A DNA stretch of 64,000 nucleotides from Rhipicephalus microplus (lineage: Eukaryota > Arthropoda > Arachnida > Ixodida > Ixodidae), in NCBI RefSeq assembly GCF_043290135.1, contig NC_134705.1, positions 99,946,239-100,010,238 on the forward strand, written 5' to 3'. A program made the position numbers and the translations under genes. Each line of letters starts with the position of its first letter. Position 1 is the stretch's first letter. The notes under the pieces are model-generated. The model was given only the letters and a program-made list of their open reading frames with translations, searched no databases and was not told the DNA's origin. Shown here piece after piece: positions 11,490 to 23,159 of this stretch.

Positions 11490-12793
11490 CTGGAGGTCTT
11501 GGTGCTTGTTCGAGCGATGCAGCTTTCCCTCCAAAAACTGCACCAGCTAGTTTTGCGAGTGGAAGTCAGAAGTGGGTACGGCCGGTCTCAGAGGAGATGT
11601 TGAGCGTCGTAGAGGTGGAGGGGACCGGCGGCGTCCGGGATAGCAGGGGCGAGGTGCGGCGAGTGGAGAAGTCGGAAAGAAGGAACGTGTCGTAGGGCGT
11701 CGCTAGTACTGGTTCGGGGATGGCTCCGAATCCCTTTCGTAAACATCGTAGCCACGGCGTTCGTCCTGTTGGCGCTTGCGGCAAAATCGTGAAATATGGC
11801 CCCGAATGCCACAATAGTAACATATTGGGCGAGGCGAGCGCCAGAAGCCGTAGTGTGCTGGAGCTGTCACAGGCGCTGGTACTGGCGCTGGGACAGGCGA
11901 GTGTGGTGCTAATGCTGCTGCGTTGGACTACGCAGGAACAGGATGCGCGTGCTGAACCAAGGCAGGTGGCATGGCAGCGACTTGCGCATACGTCATGAGT
12001 GGTGTTGGTGGCGCCGCAGTGTTCGATAGGTGAGCGCCAGCCATGGATGAGAGCTCCTGTTTGATGATATCGCGCAGACCAGCAGAGTGAGAGTGAGGCC
12101 GAGCGGCGGGTGCACATGACAACCCTTTGCGCTTGAAGTTCCTTGTGAATCGGAGTGCGAATCAGCGTGCGCGAATCCGCATCCGAGGAAGGTCGGCTGT
12201 CACTGGCGTCTGGCTAGTCTGGGTGCTATCGAATGGCTTGGAGTTCATCAAGATGCTGACAGGTCGTGATGACGTCCACTACGGTGGTGGGGTTTTAGCA
12301 GCCAGAGTGTTAAACGCGACATGGCCTATTCCTTCGATGATGTGGCGAACACGATCAGCTTCTGTCATCGCCGAGTTCACGCGGTGGCAAAGGGCAAAGA
12401 CGTCTTCAATGTACGAAGTGTACGTCTCCCCAGGAAGTTGGGCACGCCCATCGAGCTTTCGTTTTTACACTTCGGAATGGATGTTCGGTTTTCCAAAAAT
12501 CCTACGGACATGTTGAGCGAAAGTAGGCCAAATCCAGGAAGCTGCTCTCGCGGTTAAAAAACCACGTTTTCGCGACATCGGACAGATAGAAGGCGACGTG
12601 ACGAAGATTTTGAGGCTCATCCGATAGGTTATAAACACTGGTCATGTCGTATTCTTTTAGCCATACCTCGACGTCGTCGCGTGGAAGACTACAGAAGATG
12701 GGTGGGTCGCGCTGCCAGGCGTTGACGATCCACGCAGGAATGGTTTGTTAGACAGGGATGCTGGATGTTCCAGGCAGTGCTTCTTGAGCCATG
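11490..12793 (-). pseudogene. gag: Gag pseudogene of minus-strand Gypsy element
   Basis: The likely start ATG is at 12793-12791. An in-frame TAA occurs at 12750-12748, only 15 codons in. Past it the frame gives a gag-like core (VWLKEYDMTSVYNL, then KTWFFN). A zinc knuckle of the CX2CX4HX4C type (CYYCGIRGHISRFC) is legible at about 11780-11822 in another frame. Several frame changes separate the parts. Confidence 0.82.
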
Positions 12794-12887
12794 ACAGCGG
12801 ACGGGGGAAGCAAGCGGCGACCCGAACGAAGCTGCAGGGGAACGTGACGTCGGAGAGGACTTGGGGGTGAAAGCACTTCCACCACTC

Positions 12888-13034
12888 TGTAATACAGTAG
12901 CAGCGTTGGAGTCTCGACGGCATTTATTAGGCCGAATCACCTGATCAACCCTTCGAACGAAGACGACGTTTTTAGTGATGATGATTGTATACAGATGAAG
13001 AAGATGAAGGTCAAACGTTGTCATTATTCTACTT

Positions 13035-13037
<3 letters not shown>
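12888..13037 (-). repeat. 5' LTR of minus-strand Gypsy element
   Basis: 150-bp partner of 7805-7954. (TA)n continues from 13038 to about 13072. Confidence 0.88.
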
Positions 13038-13072
<35 letters not shown>

Positions 13073-13073
<1 letters not shown>

Positions 13074-13740
13074 TTAAGGGTATAGGTGTGAATAGGTCTT
13101 GAGCAAGTTTGTAGTCAAGGTTTTTAGAGTTATGACAAAAGCATGTTATATAAGCCGACATGTTTGCCGCACACCTACTTTCCTATCCATTTTCATTTCC
13201 AATTTTGTGGGCTCTGGAAACACCCTCAATATGCGCCTTCTGACTGCTGGTGCCTCTAACCTATATTTTATTGTTCTAAATAATTCATTTGTTACATACT
13301 ATGCAAGGAGGGAAGTCAAAATGTTAAAATTTAAAAAGAAGTCTCATCACAAAAACATGTCTGCTCATAAGAAAAAGATTTGAAAAACAGAAGATTGACC
13401 CTCACTCACACTGATCTCACTATTACAATCGGTGCAGTAGGTCATAGCTCATGTTTACCATTGTATTTCTTTTTGTGTTGTATGCCATGTAAAATAAAAT
13501 AGTTGATGTGTATATTTGCATCTGGTTAAGTTATTTTTCACAAATTTTTGGGGGCCTAATTATTTGCATTTTCACATGCATAAAAGCTCACTTCTGCTAC
13601 ACATAACTTAAAAGAGCACGATGTGGTAAGGTGCTGTTTTAGTGCATAATATTTGCGTGTCTCCAAAAATGAATATGTGGCTGCTGAAATGATCACCTTT
13701 AATCGAACCTTACGAGTTTTCAATTTGCATGCATACATGT
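13073..13740. other. Intergenic AT-rich DNA
   Basis: No gene or named repeat seen. AATAAAATA occurs near 13492 without an associated coding region. Confidence 0.5.
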
Positions 13741-13762
13741 CTGTATTGAAACAGAACGGAAT

Positions 13763-13990
13763 TTGGGAAAAAGGCTCTTGCTCGAGTCTTGGCACATTCA
13801 GCATACGCCTGCCAACGTGAACCGCTCGCTGGGAACAATGCCTTCGGTGTACGTTCACGGTCTCCGAAACGTGGTGGAAAGGGAAAGCCGGAGCCGTGGT
13901 GAGAGAACACGACACGACGACACTTCCATGACCAAGACAGTCACCTCCTGAGGAAGGGACCGAGTCGGTCTCGAAACGTCGGACTCTATT
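13763..13990 (+). pseudogene. Penelope-like retroelement 3' relic (A)
   Basis: A short plus-strand frame contains LLLESWHIQHTP and VNRSLGTMP, which I read as the C-terminal end of a Penelope-like polyprotein, downstream of its GIY-YIG domain. About 30 bases after its stop, at 13948-13979, is a hairpin with CTGAGGA on the 5' side and GAAAC on the 3' side. The same arrangement occurs in the Penelope relic at 29.2-30.1 kb. The upstream reverse transcriptase is absent. Confidence 0.55.
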
Positions 13991-14039
13991 TGAACTGTGG
14001 CTGGAGCAATGTCAATTTTCTAAAAATGTCTGTATAGTG

Positions 14040-14920
14040 AACAAGCATCCGTAAATTGGGCATGCATGTGTGCAGGAAGGGGCCATGAATAGATGTCATT
14101 CATTCTGGTCCAAAAATGGGCAGCATAGGCCATATACGCACTATGGGCTCAATTTCATGTTTATTTACTACACATGTTTATTCAATATGTCTCGCATTAG
14201 GTATATATTTACATTTTGTCCACTTTCACTTTGTACATAGCACCATACAGCCGGCACTCTGCTGAGCGCTTCTCGAGGGCACTTTAGTAACTAGCACACA
14301 AACGTACAGACAGCTGTAAGTGGGGCCTTCACTTTGTTGACTGCTGGAGAGCGGTGGCTTCGCCAAATCACACTTCCTTTGCGGTGAAACTAACTGTGCT
14401 TTTGCAACTGTGCAAGGTTATATAAAATTCAGCACTGTTCTTAAGAAGTGCAGTAAGTGCGGCTTGTACCATCTTGAGCTGCCAAACGCAAACCTGGGGA
14501 GCAGCACCTGGACAGAGTATAAGGCATAATTGGAGCACTTCTCGATAACAGTGCTGGATTCTCTGTTTGCCTACATATAGAAAAAGCAAAACACTGCAGC
14601 CAACTTACCAGTAGCTTCACTGCAGGGCCATTCTGGTTTAAGAGACGATGATGCAGAAGCCCCACCTAGAGCTGTCACTGTGCTTAAGTGCTAGTTTCAT
14701 AAGCGCTTGCGAGAGGCACTCCATGGAGTGCGGGCCGCACGGTGCACTTGTTCAGGGTGGAATGAACGACATTGTATATCTGTTGAAGTGTTAACAAACT
14801 GTATGTGGCCTGTCACACTGAATGGTCCATAGAGTATAGAGCATTCTGCATTTATAGCCATCTCCAGCATCAAACCTACATTTGGCCCACGGGTACGTCG
14901 ATGTGGAGCACCATTCCAGC
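14040..14920. other. Intergenic with two weak minus-strand exon candidates
   Basis: On the minus strand a strong donor (CTG|GTAAGT) ends a possible exon at 14609. A good acceptor (CTGCTCCCCAG) begins another at 14493, which stays open for about 40 codons to a stop near 14368. The sequences are not recognisable and may be remnants of an old transposon. Nothing else is seen here. Confidence 0.25.
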
Positions 14921-14924
14921 ACCC

Positions 14925-15125
14925 ATTTGAAAGGGTGTAATGGCATGACAGTACCCTTAGTCAAAGGGTGCACCCACTACACCCTTTAAAACTTTTGCTC
15001 TGCACCCTTTTCTTAAGGGTGCTGTGCCCAGCACCCTTTCTCAGCACTCTTTTTGGAACACCCAATAGGGAGCAAAGGGTGCTCGTCTGGCGACGAGCTC
15101 ATTTACATCCTTAAGGGTGAGATTG
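14925..15125. repeat. AAGGGTG/CACCCTT-rich repetitive element
   Basis: The heptamer AAGGGTG or its complement appears about ten times in both orientations in 200 bp. This gives many possible stem-loops and looks like a degraded MITE-type element. Confidence 0.5.
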
Positions 15126-15318
15126 CGTTTAGTGTGTAGTAAAAGACACACACGAAGAATATTGACATGTTGTTATGGTGTGTCAGATATGCGCAAGAAT
15201 GGCTTTTATTAGACAATCGCACAAATATGAATTCTGAATTTTGAGGAATATTGGTGGGCACTGTGGATGAAGTCGAGCCTTTCAGGTATGCTTTAGGGTG
15301 GACAAACGGACAAATCTA

Positions 15319-15333
15319 CATACAGACAGACCT

Positions 15334-15380
<47 letters not shown>

Positions 15381-15381
15381 G
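15319..15381. repeat. (CAGA)n microsatellite
   Basis: About 15 units of CAGA, with one early interruption (CCTA). Confidence 0.9.
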
Positions 15382-17519
15382 GCCAAAATTTTTCCGTCCA
15401 AGGTTTCCTAGAAAAGTTTTCGTCTATAAAAAAGACACCAGCATCTTCCCACAGGGGGAACTCGAGTAAGTGCGTCGCAGAGTGGTGGGGGTATCACGTG
15501 AATGCTACGTAGTTGGATATGGTTTGGGATTGCTCAATTGTTATTTCGTCTTCATTATTTTATTCATTGAATGAAGGAGAGGCATTGTATTGAACGAGTG
15601 GTGGGTCGCTGATATGGGGTTGTGCCCCACTACTGGTTGTCGGTACTATTGCTTCCATGAGATCTACTCAAGCAAAGTCTCGAGCCAAGCGAAAGACAAA
15701 TATAGACGCCCTTGACTGAATTTCGAACGTGCGATCTAGTGCCTACAAATACAAATAGTGCCTACAAGTCTAGTGCCTACAATATGAGAGGTTTGGAAGC
15801 TCGACCAGTCGTTTATTTACTAGCAGACGCTGACTGTTTTGGCCTTGCGAGGTAAAAGAGGGGTAGGGGAGGGACAGCTGGTACAAGATGCGAGCATGTG
15901 GCACGAGACGCGAACATTACGCATGAGACGCGAGACGAGAGTGTGTGTAGTGGGGGTGTGGATGGCTCCACCGACGATGGATCCGCGACGTCGTGCGACT
16001 AAAAGTTTGCTGTGCATGTTTTGAACGACTGAGTGAGATAATGATGTCAGTCCCTACTGCTTTCAGTAGTTCCTCCACGGGTGCCCCTGCAGATCGTAAA
16101 GACGAACTGTCGTTAAGGACGTTCACTATATATTTCGCCGAGTGGACCACTCTTTGTCACCTTTGATGCACCCCGGAAAGACGTTTTCTCCAAGTTGCCA
16201 CTTTTCTGCCTTTTCGCCACGGGTAGTTTAATTAGCATTCCTAAGAAGCGGCGGTTGATTTTATTTCGCGACAAATAGAACAATACAGTTGTGAAATCAC
16301 TTTGATAACGACAATGAAGGCATTTATCTCGACTCAATATCGGAGCATTCAAGGCCTATTCTGAGGACCGGAAACAATTTTGTGCACTTTCATTGTCTTA
16401 TAATTTACTTCTTTTATAATGGCAGATGGCCAGGCTACGTTCCGAGAAACATACTACAACGCGCTGTTATTGGAACTAGTAAAACTTAAGCTACAACAGC
16501 TTAGATGTTATTGAAATACTGATGTAAATTATGTTGTAAAGAACAGATAGAGCGCAATAATGCTAACTTTAAAATGCGACTAGGTAGTCAATGTGTAAAC
16601 AAAAGAGTAATCAGACAGGTAATATTGCTAGCTAGTTGTTTCGCTAGTCCTAGCTGTACTGAAGCGAAAACCTCCGATATCTCAGTGAGTGAAAGGCGCT
16701 TCAGTTGTATTGAAGTGCACAATTTCTTTCGATCCAAAGACAGAGCTGTCCTCCTACAAAAAGCAACCAGATTACACTTGGGAATCGCCCAGCTTAGCTC
16801 TCGCAAGCATTGGAAACTTTGCCAGCTTCGCTATTTTTTTGTTTTCTTTGCATGAAATGTTAACGATCCACCCACATGTGATGTAACTACAATGAAAATG
16901 TGGCAGCTTCCTGTTTTCCTACCGAACATTTGGCTCGAGGACATTAACAAAGTACCTTAGTGCCCAATTTTTCTATAACAGGATATAGTAAAAGCTCGTC
17001 ATTCCAGACATTACAGGACCGAGAAAGAACTAATAAATTAACCTAATGCCGAATTAACAAAAGTATCACAAGCACTTGAAATGAATGTGTGTTACAGCAA
17101 AGCACTTTTACTCTTCAGGTATATGTAATTCTCGTAATCACATTGCGTAAAAAATAGCGCGAAAGCTGAAATTTTCGACAGTTGCAACTTCATTCACCGT
17201 GTGTACGTGGCTCAAGACGCTCGTATCTCAATCCGGAATGTGCTCTAAAGCCATTCTAATTTAGGTTTCCACAATACGATTGTACGCCGTGACCAATCTT
17301 TCTAAGAGCCCGCCACCGGGTCAGCTGGCCGCGAACGCCTTTTTTGTTTGTGTGCATCGCACATTTGCAGAACTTCGTAACAGGCACACTCCAACGATGG
17401 TCAGAATTACGTGAGTTGCGCCAGATATGAACAAATCAACGAGACTTAAATACGCAGCCGGGACCGCAGAAAATGTCGTATTTATCCTATTTTCCTAATT
17501 AACGAGTGAAGAATTAAGA
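15382..17519. other. Intergenic DNA without recognisable gene
   Basis: Contains a triple TAGTGCCTACAA motif at 15735-15781 and a GACGCGA-rich stretch near 15905-15935. Around 16570-16890 several overlapping open frames occur on both strands, but none resembles a protein I know. Confidence 0.4.
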
Positions 17520-18800
17520 AAATTCTACTGTATGTTGATGTTTGTCCCCATATCGTCTATTACGGTCGCATCACTGAGATTAATAATAATTTTGGAATTG
17601 TGGCAACAAAGATAGTCAGATATGTAGATGACTTTCTTTTGTTCATCACCCCTGGTCGCTTGGCACACAAGGTTTCCAATGTTTTGAAACTGCTTCAAGA
17701 GCGCAGTCGTGGGCTAAAGTTCAGAGTGGAATTACCAAAAGAAAAATAATTAAAGTGTTTAGATTTAGGGCTAATGGCTGAAAATAATCATGTGTGCTGG
17801 TTGTACTTTCCCCGTTCAAAAAATCCACTACTCATTTTAATTCAGGAAATTAAAAAATTGTGAAAATGGGGACTGGAGCATCTTGCTTACGAGCTTCCAA
17901 ACGAGATCATGTCCAGACATGCTGCCCTGAAGTTTTAGTATTCAACTACAAAGGTTAACACATACTGGTTTCCCGCAGACAGTCAGGCGCAAGGAAGCCC
18001 TTAAGGTATTAAAGGGCGTGAAATCAGGTAGGGGGCACAAGAAACAGAGTATGAAATATTGCACACATCTAAATTCGCAGTCATCTCTTAAATTCATAAA
18101 ATGTCCCATGGGTTGAAGAATGTGGCTAATCGCTTCGAATCGATATGACTTTCTCAGCTCTGAATAAACTTAATGGTGCATGTGGAAAAATATAGAGAAA
18201 GATAGCATTGAAAGCTAAGTGCGCAGAAAACAAGAAATGCTTGGTCAAACGCAAATTCCCTTTCGTTTAATGTGTCATGGAAGTTGTGTACCTGATTCTG
18301 CTTTCATGCGGCCGTGTATACTTGTGCCGAACCAGTCGCAATTTAAATATTCGTTTAAAAGAATATTACAGAGCGTTGACCTCAAACAACGGCGCCCATT
18401 TAGCACATCATTGCATTATGTGTGGTTGTTCACCAATAATTGTTTACGCGACTGTCCTATCAAGGCATAAAAATAGGACCACCCGCGAAATAATAGAATC
18501 GTTCTACGTTAAGAGATGCTGAGAGAGATGTGTTAGCCAACCCCCCATTCACCATTACAGACAGCGTACTTATATTTGGTAAAATCTCTGTACAACAGTT
18601 TTTTGTCCGCTTACGTATACTTTTGCTTATCTTCTCTGTTCAGGCGCATGCGCCTTGATTATATTTTGATGAATTTTAGCGGAATGGCGATGATTTTTTG
18701 TTTTCTTTTTTTAGGCGAGAGAACTTGTATCATGTGACAGTTTTTGTAAGATATGTAAGTGTTCACCTTCAATAAACCTTCAGTAGCGAGTGTGCGCTTG
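17520..18800 (+). mobile_element. Penelope-like retroelement relic (B)
   Basis: The plus strand encodes, in order, a reverse-transcriptase C-terminal part with the catalytic signature RYVDDFLLF (from 17618), a diverged continuation (LKCLDLGLMAENNHVCW, then PRSKNPLL), and a GIY-YIG endonuclease-like domain at 18277-18522 (VVYLILLSCGRVY, then LNIRLKEY, HLAHHC and TREIIESFY). RT plus GIY-YIG in this order is diagnostic for Penelope-like elements. The two halves are in different frames and contain stops (for example TAA near 17747), and the N-terminal RT is missing. An AATAAA at 18771-18776 may mark the 3' end. Confidence 0.8.
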
Positions 18801-18819
18801 TGTTGTTTTCTTCTACATG

Positions 18820-19071
18820 ATTGATTGATCGATTGATTGATTTGTGGGGTTTAACGTCCCAAAACCACTATATGTATATCAGAGACGCCGTTGTGGAGGG
18901 CTCCGGAAATTTAGACCACCTGGGGTTCCTTAATGTGCACCCAAATTTGAGTACACGGGCCTACAACATTTCCGCCTCCATCAGAAATGCAGCCGCCCCA
19001 GCCGGGATTTGATCCCGCAACCTGTGGGTTAGCAGCCAAGTATCTTAGCCACTAGACCACCGTGGTGGGGC
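18820..19071 (-). mobile_element. Ruka-like tRNA-derived SINE, full length
   Basis: The minus strand reads a tRNA-like head (GGTGGTCTAGTGGCTAAGAT, then a diverged B box), the conserved body ending GGGACGTTAAACCCCAC, and a (TCAA)n tail. TGTTTTCT at 18804-18811 and again at 19072-19079 may be the target duplication. The Ruka assignment rests on recall of that tick SINE family. Confidence 0.85.
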
Positions 19072-19079
19072 TGTTTTCT

Positions 19080-20120
19080 CGTGCAGTCCGTGTTACATAC
19101 CGCCCCACACATCTTTCACAATAATACCGTAAACAGCTGCATATACTTTATATAACCAGTTGTTTGCTGGTGCGTAACGATGCCACGAGCAACATGAATA
19201 TTAGTAACAACAGAAGCGGTAAGCTAATATGAAGCGCGGCGGCTCTCCAGTATGGTACCCCATGACACTGCTACATAAATTAACCCCAGCGGATGACGCC
19301 TAACTACAATTGACATTAACCCGACGTGACATGGCGTATATCTAACGTTTATAAAATTTGATAGCCAGCACTGCAACCATGCGCAGTGGACCTTTTACGC
19401 AGCTTAGCATCTATTTAAAAAGTAGTTCCAAAACCTAGCGTGGCTGTTTGGTAGAATACTTTGTTGCCACACACAATTCTGAGGTTTGATTTCTGCCAGA
19501 ACGCTGACATTTATTTTTGGCATTCTACGGCTCAACGCCGCCGGTGTCATTTTTTTCCTAAAGCCGACGTGTTGAAAAACAGAGGTCTGTTTCTGAGTAG
19601 ACATAAACTGCCAATCAGCTATGAAACATACCCGCCCGTGGCAGTGTGCCACATGTCTGGCGGAAAGAGTTCTGTCACGTACGCTGTGGCATTGGGGAAT
19701 TATTCATAATTTGCGAGTTATAAGTGCGGCGAGTTGGGTGGGTTGGTAAAGATGCATAACTTCGTAATCTTAGCGCAAAAAAAAAACAGAGCCAAAGGAA
19801 GAGACATAGACAACAGAAGACGCTCCTGTTGTGTACGCCTCTTCTTTTTGTCTTAGTTTTTTTTTTTGGCGCTGAGGTTTTGAAAGCGCGAATTATATTC
19901 GCCAAACATATTAGCCTCCTACACTCATTTTGGCTTACTCCAAGTGAAGAGGGTGATCACGAAAGCATTCGACGTAGGGCGCTAGATACATATACACGAT
20001 TAGTCAAAGTTCCGCAGTGCGCAAAAAATGATTCGCATTTAGAAAAATTGAGAAGGAGAAGGAGTTTCGTATTCTCGATGACGGATGTAGCCTTGCAATT
20101 ACGTCAATGAGATAGGGCCA
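19080..20120. other. Intergenic; second-family SINE-like copy at about 19433-19530
   Basis: At 19433-19530 (plus) the A-box-like GGCTGTTTGGTAGAATAC and B-box-like GGTTTGATTTCTGCC match the SINE-like element at 434-640. Nothing else is recognisable. Confidence 0.5.
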
Positions 20121-20127
20121 CCATCTT

Positions 20128-20166
20128 TTATAAACGGCTACACTGGCGTACTGAGATGCACTCATT
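20128..20166 (+). promoter_or_regulatory. TATA box and initiator core promoter
   Basis: TATAAAC at 20129-20135 is followed about 33 bases later by an arthropod-type initiator TCATTC at 20162-20167. This predicts a transcript start 15-17 bases before the ATG at 20179. The spacing fits a canonical core promoter. Confidence 0.5.
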
Positions 20167-20178
20167 CGTGCTTACAGC

Positions 20179-20337
20179 ATGCAGGTAACAGCTAGGAGAA
20201 GCTCTGTGGCTTTAGCGATGACCATGCTACTGGCACCCATGGTTGTAAAAACTGATGAGAATGAACAGAACAACAGCAATGAAAGTGATCAAGCAAAAGC
20301 AAAGCAACAACAAAGTCAAGATCCTGACATTGCAAAA
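20179..20337 (+). CDS. First exon of putative secreted protein gene
   Basis: A 53-codon exon starting at the first ATG after a well-spaced TATA/initiator pair and ending exactly in phase at a strong donor (AAA|GTGAGT at 20338). Residues 1-24 look like a signal peptide: arginines at 6-7, then a hydrophobic stretch (SSVALAMTMLLAPMVV). The remainder is an acidic, Gln/Asn/Ser-rich linker (TDENEQNNSNESDQ). Short first exons with a signal peptide and low-complexity linker are common in tick salivary secreted proteins, but the family cannot be named. No phase-matched second exon was identified; a Cys-rich frame at 20880-21080 is a weak candidate, so this may be a gene fragment. Confidence 0.45.
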
Positions 20338-21904
20338 GTGAGTACTTTACATTACCCTGGGCCATTTTCGCTTCAATTATCTGTTGTGTGTGGCGTAAAA
20401 TGGAAAAATAGGATCCGATACAAAAGTAAAACATATTATTCGGCGCCCCACTCACTGTCAATCCAGCGATTTTGTATATTAAGCGGCGGTGGTTAATTTA
20501 TGAGCTCTTTGCGGAATAGTAACCCACGACGCGAAGTAGCGCTTTTAATGAGACTCCAATGAGCCTGATCTTTTTGCTGTGAAATACCAGGCTTTTTACA
20601 GCGAATCTTACGGCAAAATACCGGCTTATTTCCTTTGAATTTTTTCTATCAACCTACGGCGAAAGTGCTGTGTTCGAACAATTTGGAATTACAGTGGCTC
20701 TCGACTCTACGAGAAGAATAATAATGGACCCTGCCAATTGAGATCATGGTATTTTAGACACCGAGAAATAATAATGAATATATAGTCTAATTTCGAATTT
20801 TCGCAAGTCTTTAGCATCAAGCCAACAGCAAAATTGTTAAGCGTGTTAGTTGTTGCTTATGTATGTGTTACTGAAAGCCACCATCCCTCTATGCACCGAG
20901 AAACTGGCAAAGGGAAACGAAGATGTTTGTGGTGGTGCTGTGTAATACCGATGCGTATTGACAACTCTCATAGCAATCATGTGTGCCAAGTTCGTGAATG
21001 TCAATTCAGACAAAGGGCAGAAAATTGCGCAGCTTCAAAACAGAACATAAGCTATGATTTTCACGATGCAGTGAGGAACCTCGAAGGTGTTTTCTCATAC
21101 CATCGTTTTTTGAAAGTTACAAATTATGGAATAGTCTGTATGTTAATAAGCAATCTTGGCTCTATATTAGGTGCAGTAACATTTGTTTATTTATACGCAA
21201 GCGTTTAGGAGATGTCAAGCCCGAAACATATGCAGCGTTTTTGCCAGCGTCTACCTATCGCCGCTTTCCTCAGCGTCATCGCCTCAACGCCGCCAGAGAC
21301 GGTGGCAAACCAAATGAAGAACGCCAAGGCCAGCGTTGGTTCAGCGTCACACATGGTGTCCACAGAAAACCTATACACTACAAGTTAAAGAAGGGAAACT
21401 CGAAAATAAGGGAAGCCGTGGCGTTCTGAACAATATCGGACCTAGAGATGGCGCTGCTAGGACTATCATGGACATTGCGTTGGGGCAATATGGCGGCTGC
21501 TTTGGTGGCGGTGGCGTGTGGCCGTGGTGTGCGCCCGCAGCTTTTAGGCATTTATTCGCTGGTGCTGCGGGGTGGTAAACGCGGCAACAACAGCCTAACG
21601 TTTCTATAAATCTCTCCGCTATGACACCAGGTGACCGAGAGGCCTCAACTGGCAAAAAACACGCCAAGCAAGTAACTTAACACTGTTAATTGACAATTGG
21701 GAGTGCAGAAGTATACATGCAAATAAGGAACACTCTCTTTCACAGAGTTGAACAATACATGCAAAAAAAATGTCAGATCCCACATACAGTGAGAATCAAC
21801 GACATGCGAAGCACCAATCAGAAATGTTGATCAGAAATCCAAGCACCAATCAGAAAGAAGCACCAATCAGAAATGTCACTTTAAAATTAGCACAACGTTA
21901 AGAG
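20338..21904. other. Intron or intergenic; Cys-rich frame at 20834-21208
   Basis: A 124-codon plus frame at 20834-21208 has six cysteines between residues 35 and 70 and a hydrophobic C-terminus. Its phase does not follow simply from the exon at 20179. The rest (21209-21904) is mixed repetitive-looking DNA without a recognisable gene. Confidence 0.25.
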
Positions 21905-23060
21905 GTGGTGGTAAATTATACCACACATGACTTCCATGTCATGATTATCATGTTCGGATTTGTCGTTTACTTTCGCCATCTATCCACGTCACGTGATATT
22001 AAAATTATTATATGTGGAGCTAGTGAAACGGCCGCGCGCACGCTATGAGCGTGGTATTCCGTCAGGTGTCTACATGACAGGCGTGTCAAGATTATCATGT
22101 TTGCACCAGTCATATAATTCGTCAGTTGGCGCCACGTAACGACGATTTTGGTATATGTGGAGCTAGCAAAACGGCCGCGATCACATCATGAAGGGCCCAA
22201 TAAACTACAATGTAGTGTTGACGTGCGCGCATGCTGGGCCCAACGACGTTACGTTGACAAAACGCGAGCAGCTATAGTCTGACGCCAGGCGCGACCAGCG
22301 TCCCTCGGCTTGGTCCGACGGCAACAGGCGGGAAATGCGTTATGCTGCATTTCGCGCCGATGCGTCACCGAGACAACACTGCGTCTCCATCTTTTTATGA
22401 CGGAGGGACGCCGGACGCACTGAAACGCGCATGCGTCAAAGCAACGCTGCGCGGCGCGCGCCTGCGAGTATATATGGCAGAACTGGCGCCTGGCAAGGCA
22501 ATGTCAGCCTGACGTGACGAAATGAACGTCGGTGAGCACGTGCATCAGGTCACGTCGAAAGATATTGGTGTCTTGACGGTGCACTGTAGTCATGCACTTA
22601 CATGACATGCATTACATGTTTATCGCGTTTGAATCAGTCAAATACCTTCGTCATCTATTGGCGTCACGTAATGCCGAGTTTGGTACATGTGAAACTAGCG
22701 AAACGGCCGCGAGCGCATTATGAGCGTAGCATGTAGTCCTGCTGTTACATTATACGCATCTCAAGTTTATCATGTTTACACCAGTATCATAACTTCGTCA
22801 TCCATTCACGTCCCGTAATACCACATTTGGTATAAGTGAAGCTATCAAAACCGCCGCCAGCGCATCATGAGCATGGCTTGTAGTCATGGTATAGCATGAC
22901 AAGCATCTCTTTATAATCATGTTTGCACCAGTCACATACCTTCGTCATCCATTCATGTTCCGTATTAACGATTTTTGTATATGTGACGCTAGCGAAATGG
23001 CCGCGGGCGCATCATGAGCGTAGAACGTAGTCATGTTGTTGCATGACACGCATGTCATGA
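21905..23060. repeat. Satellite/minisatellite array, about 146-bp unit
   Basis: At least five diverged units in tandem. Anchors such as ACGGCCGCG recur near 22029, 22171, 22702, 22850 and 22997, giving a 141-148 bp period. Each unit carries the same order of motifs: CATGAC..CAT, TCATGTTTGCACCAG, CGTCATCCATTC, GTGGAGCTAGCGAAACGGC, CATCATGAGCG. The array is interrupted by a GC-rich segment at about 22192-22584. Confidence 0.8.
22192..22584. mobile_element. GC-rich insertion splitting the satellite array
   Basis: About 390 bp, CpG-rich, starting GGGCCCAATAAAC with a second TGGGCCCAACG about 45 bases in. The satellite unit breaks off after CATCATGAA and resumes at TGTAGTCATG, so this piece was inserted. 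No coding frame; probably non-autonomous. Confidence 0.5.
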
Positions 23061-23110
23061 TTTTCATGTTAGGGTCTGTCACTTGTGTTCGTCATGCAAT
23101 GATGTCATAC

Positions 23111-23151
23111 CACACCAGCTTTGCAACATTCCATGTTGCAAAGCTGGTGTG
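23111..23151. repeat. Perfect 19-bp inverted repeat, 3-base loop
   Basis: Arms 23111-23129 and 23133-23151 are exactly complementary. In RNA from either strand this forms a perfect hairpin. Confidence 0.9.
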
Positions 23152-23159
23152 AATGTTTT

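Larger units (their letters stand above)
7805..13037 (-). mobile_element. Ty3/Gypsy LTR retrotransposon, degraded, minus strand
   Basis: A 5.23-kb element between 150-bp LTRs (7805-7954 and 12888-13037) that begin TG and end CA on the minus strand and differ at about ten positions. It is therefore older than the plus-strand neighbour. Just inside the 5' LTR (right side) a PBS-like TGGTGGAAGTGCTTTC resembles the other element's site. A purine tract (GAGGGGGAAATTAG) lies next to the 3' LTR. Gag and pol domains are recognisable in the Ty3/Gypsy order but broken in many places. (TA)n flanks both ends. Confidence 0.9.

Noticed and set aside
8042..12557. Several plus-strand frames of 80-134 codons
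   Set aside because: Antisense shadows of the minus-strand Gypsy gag and pol.
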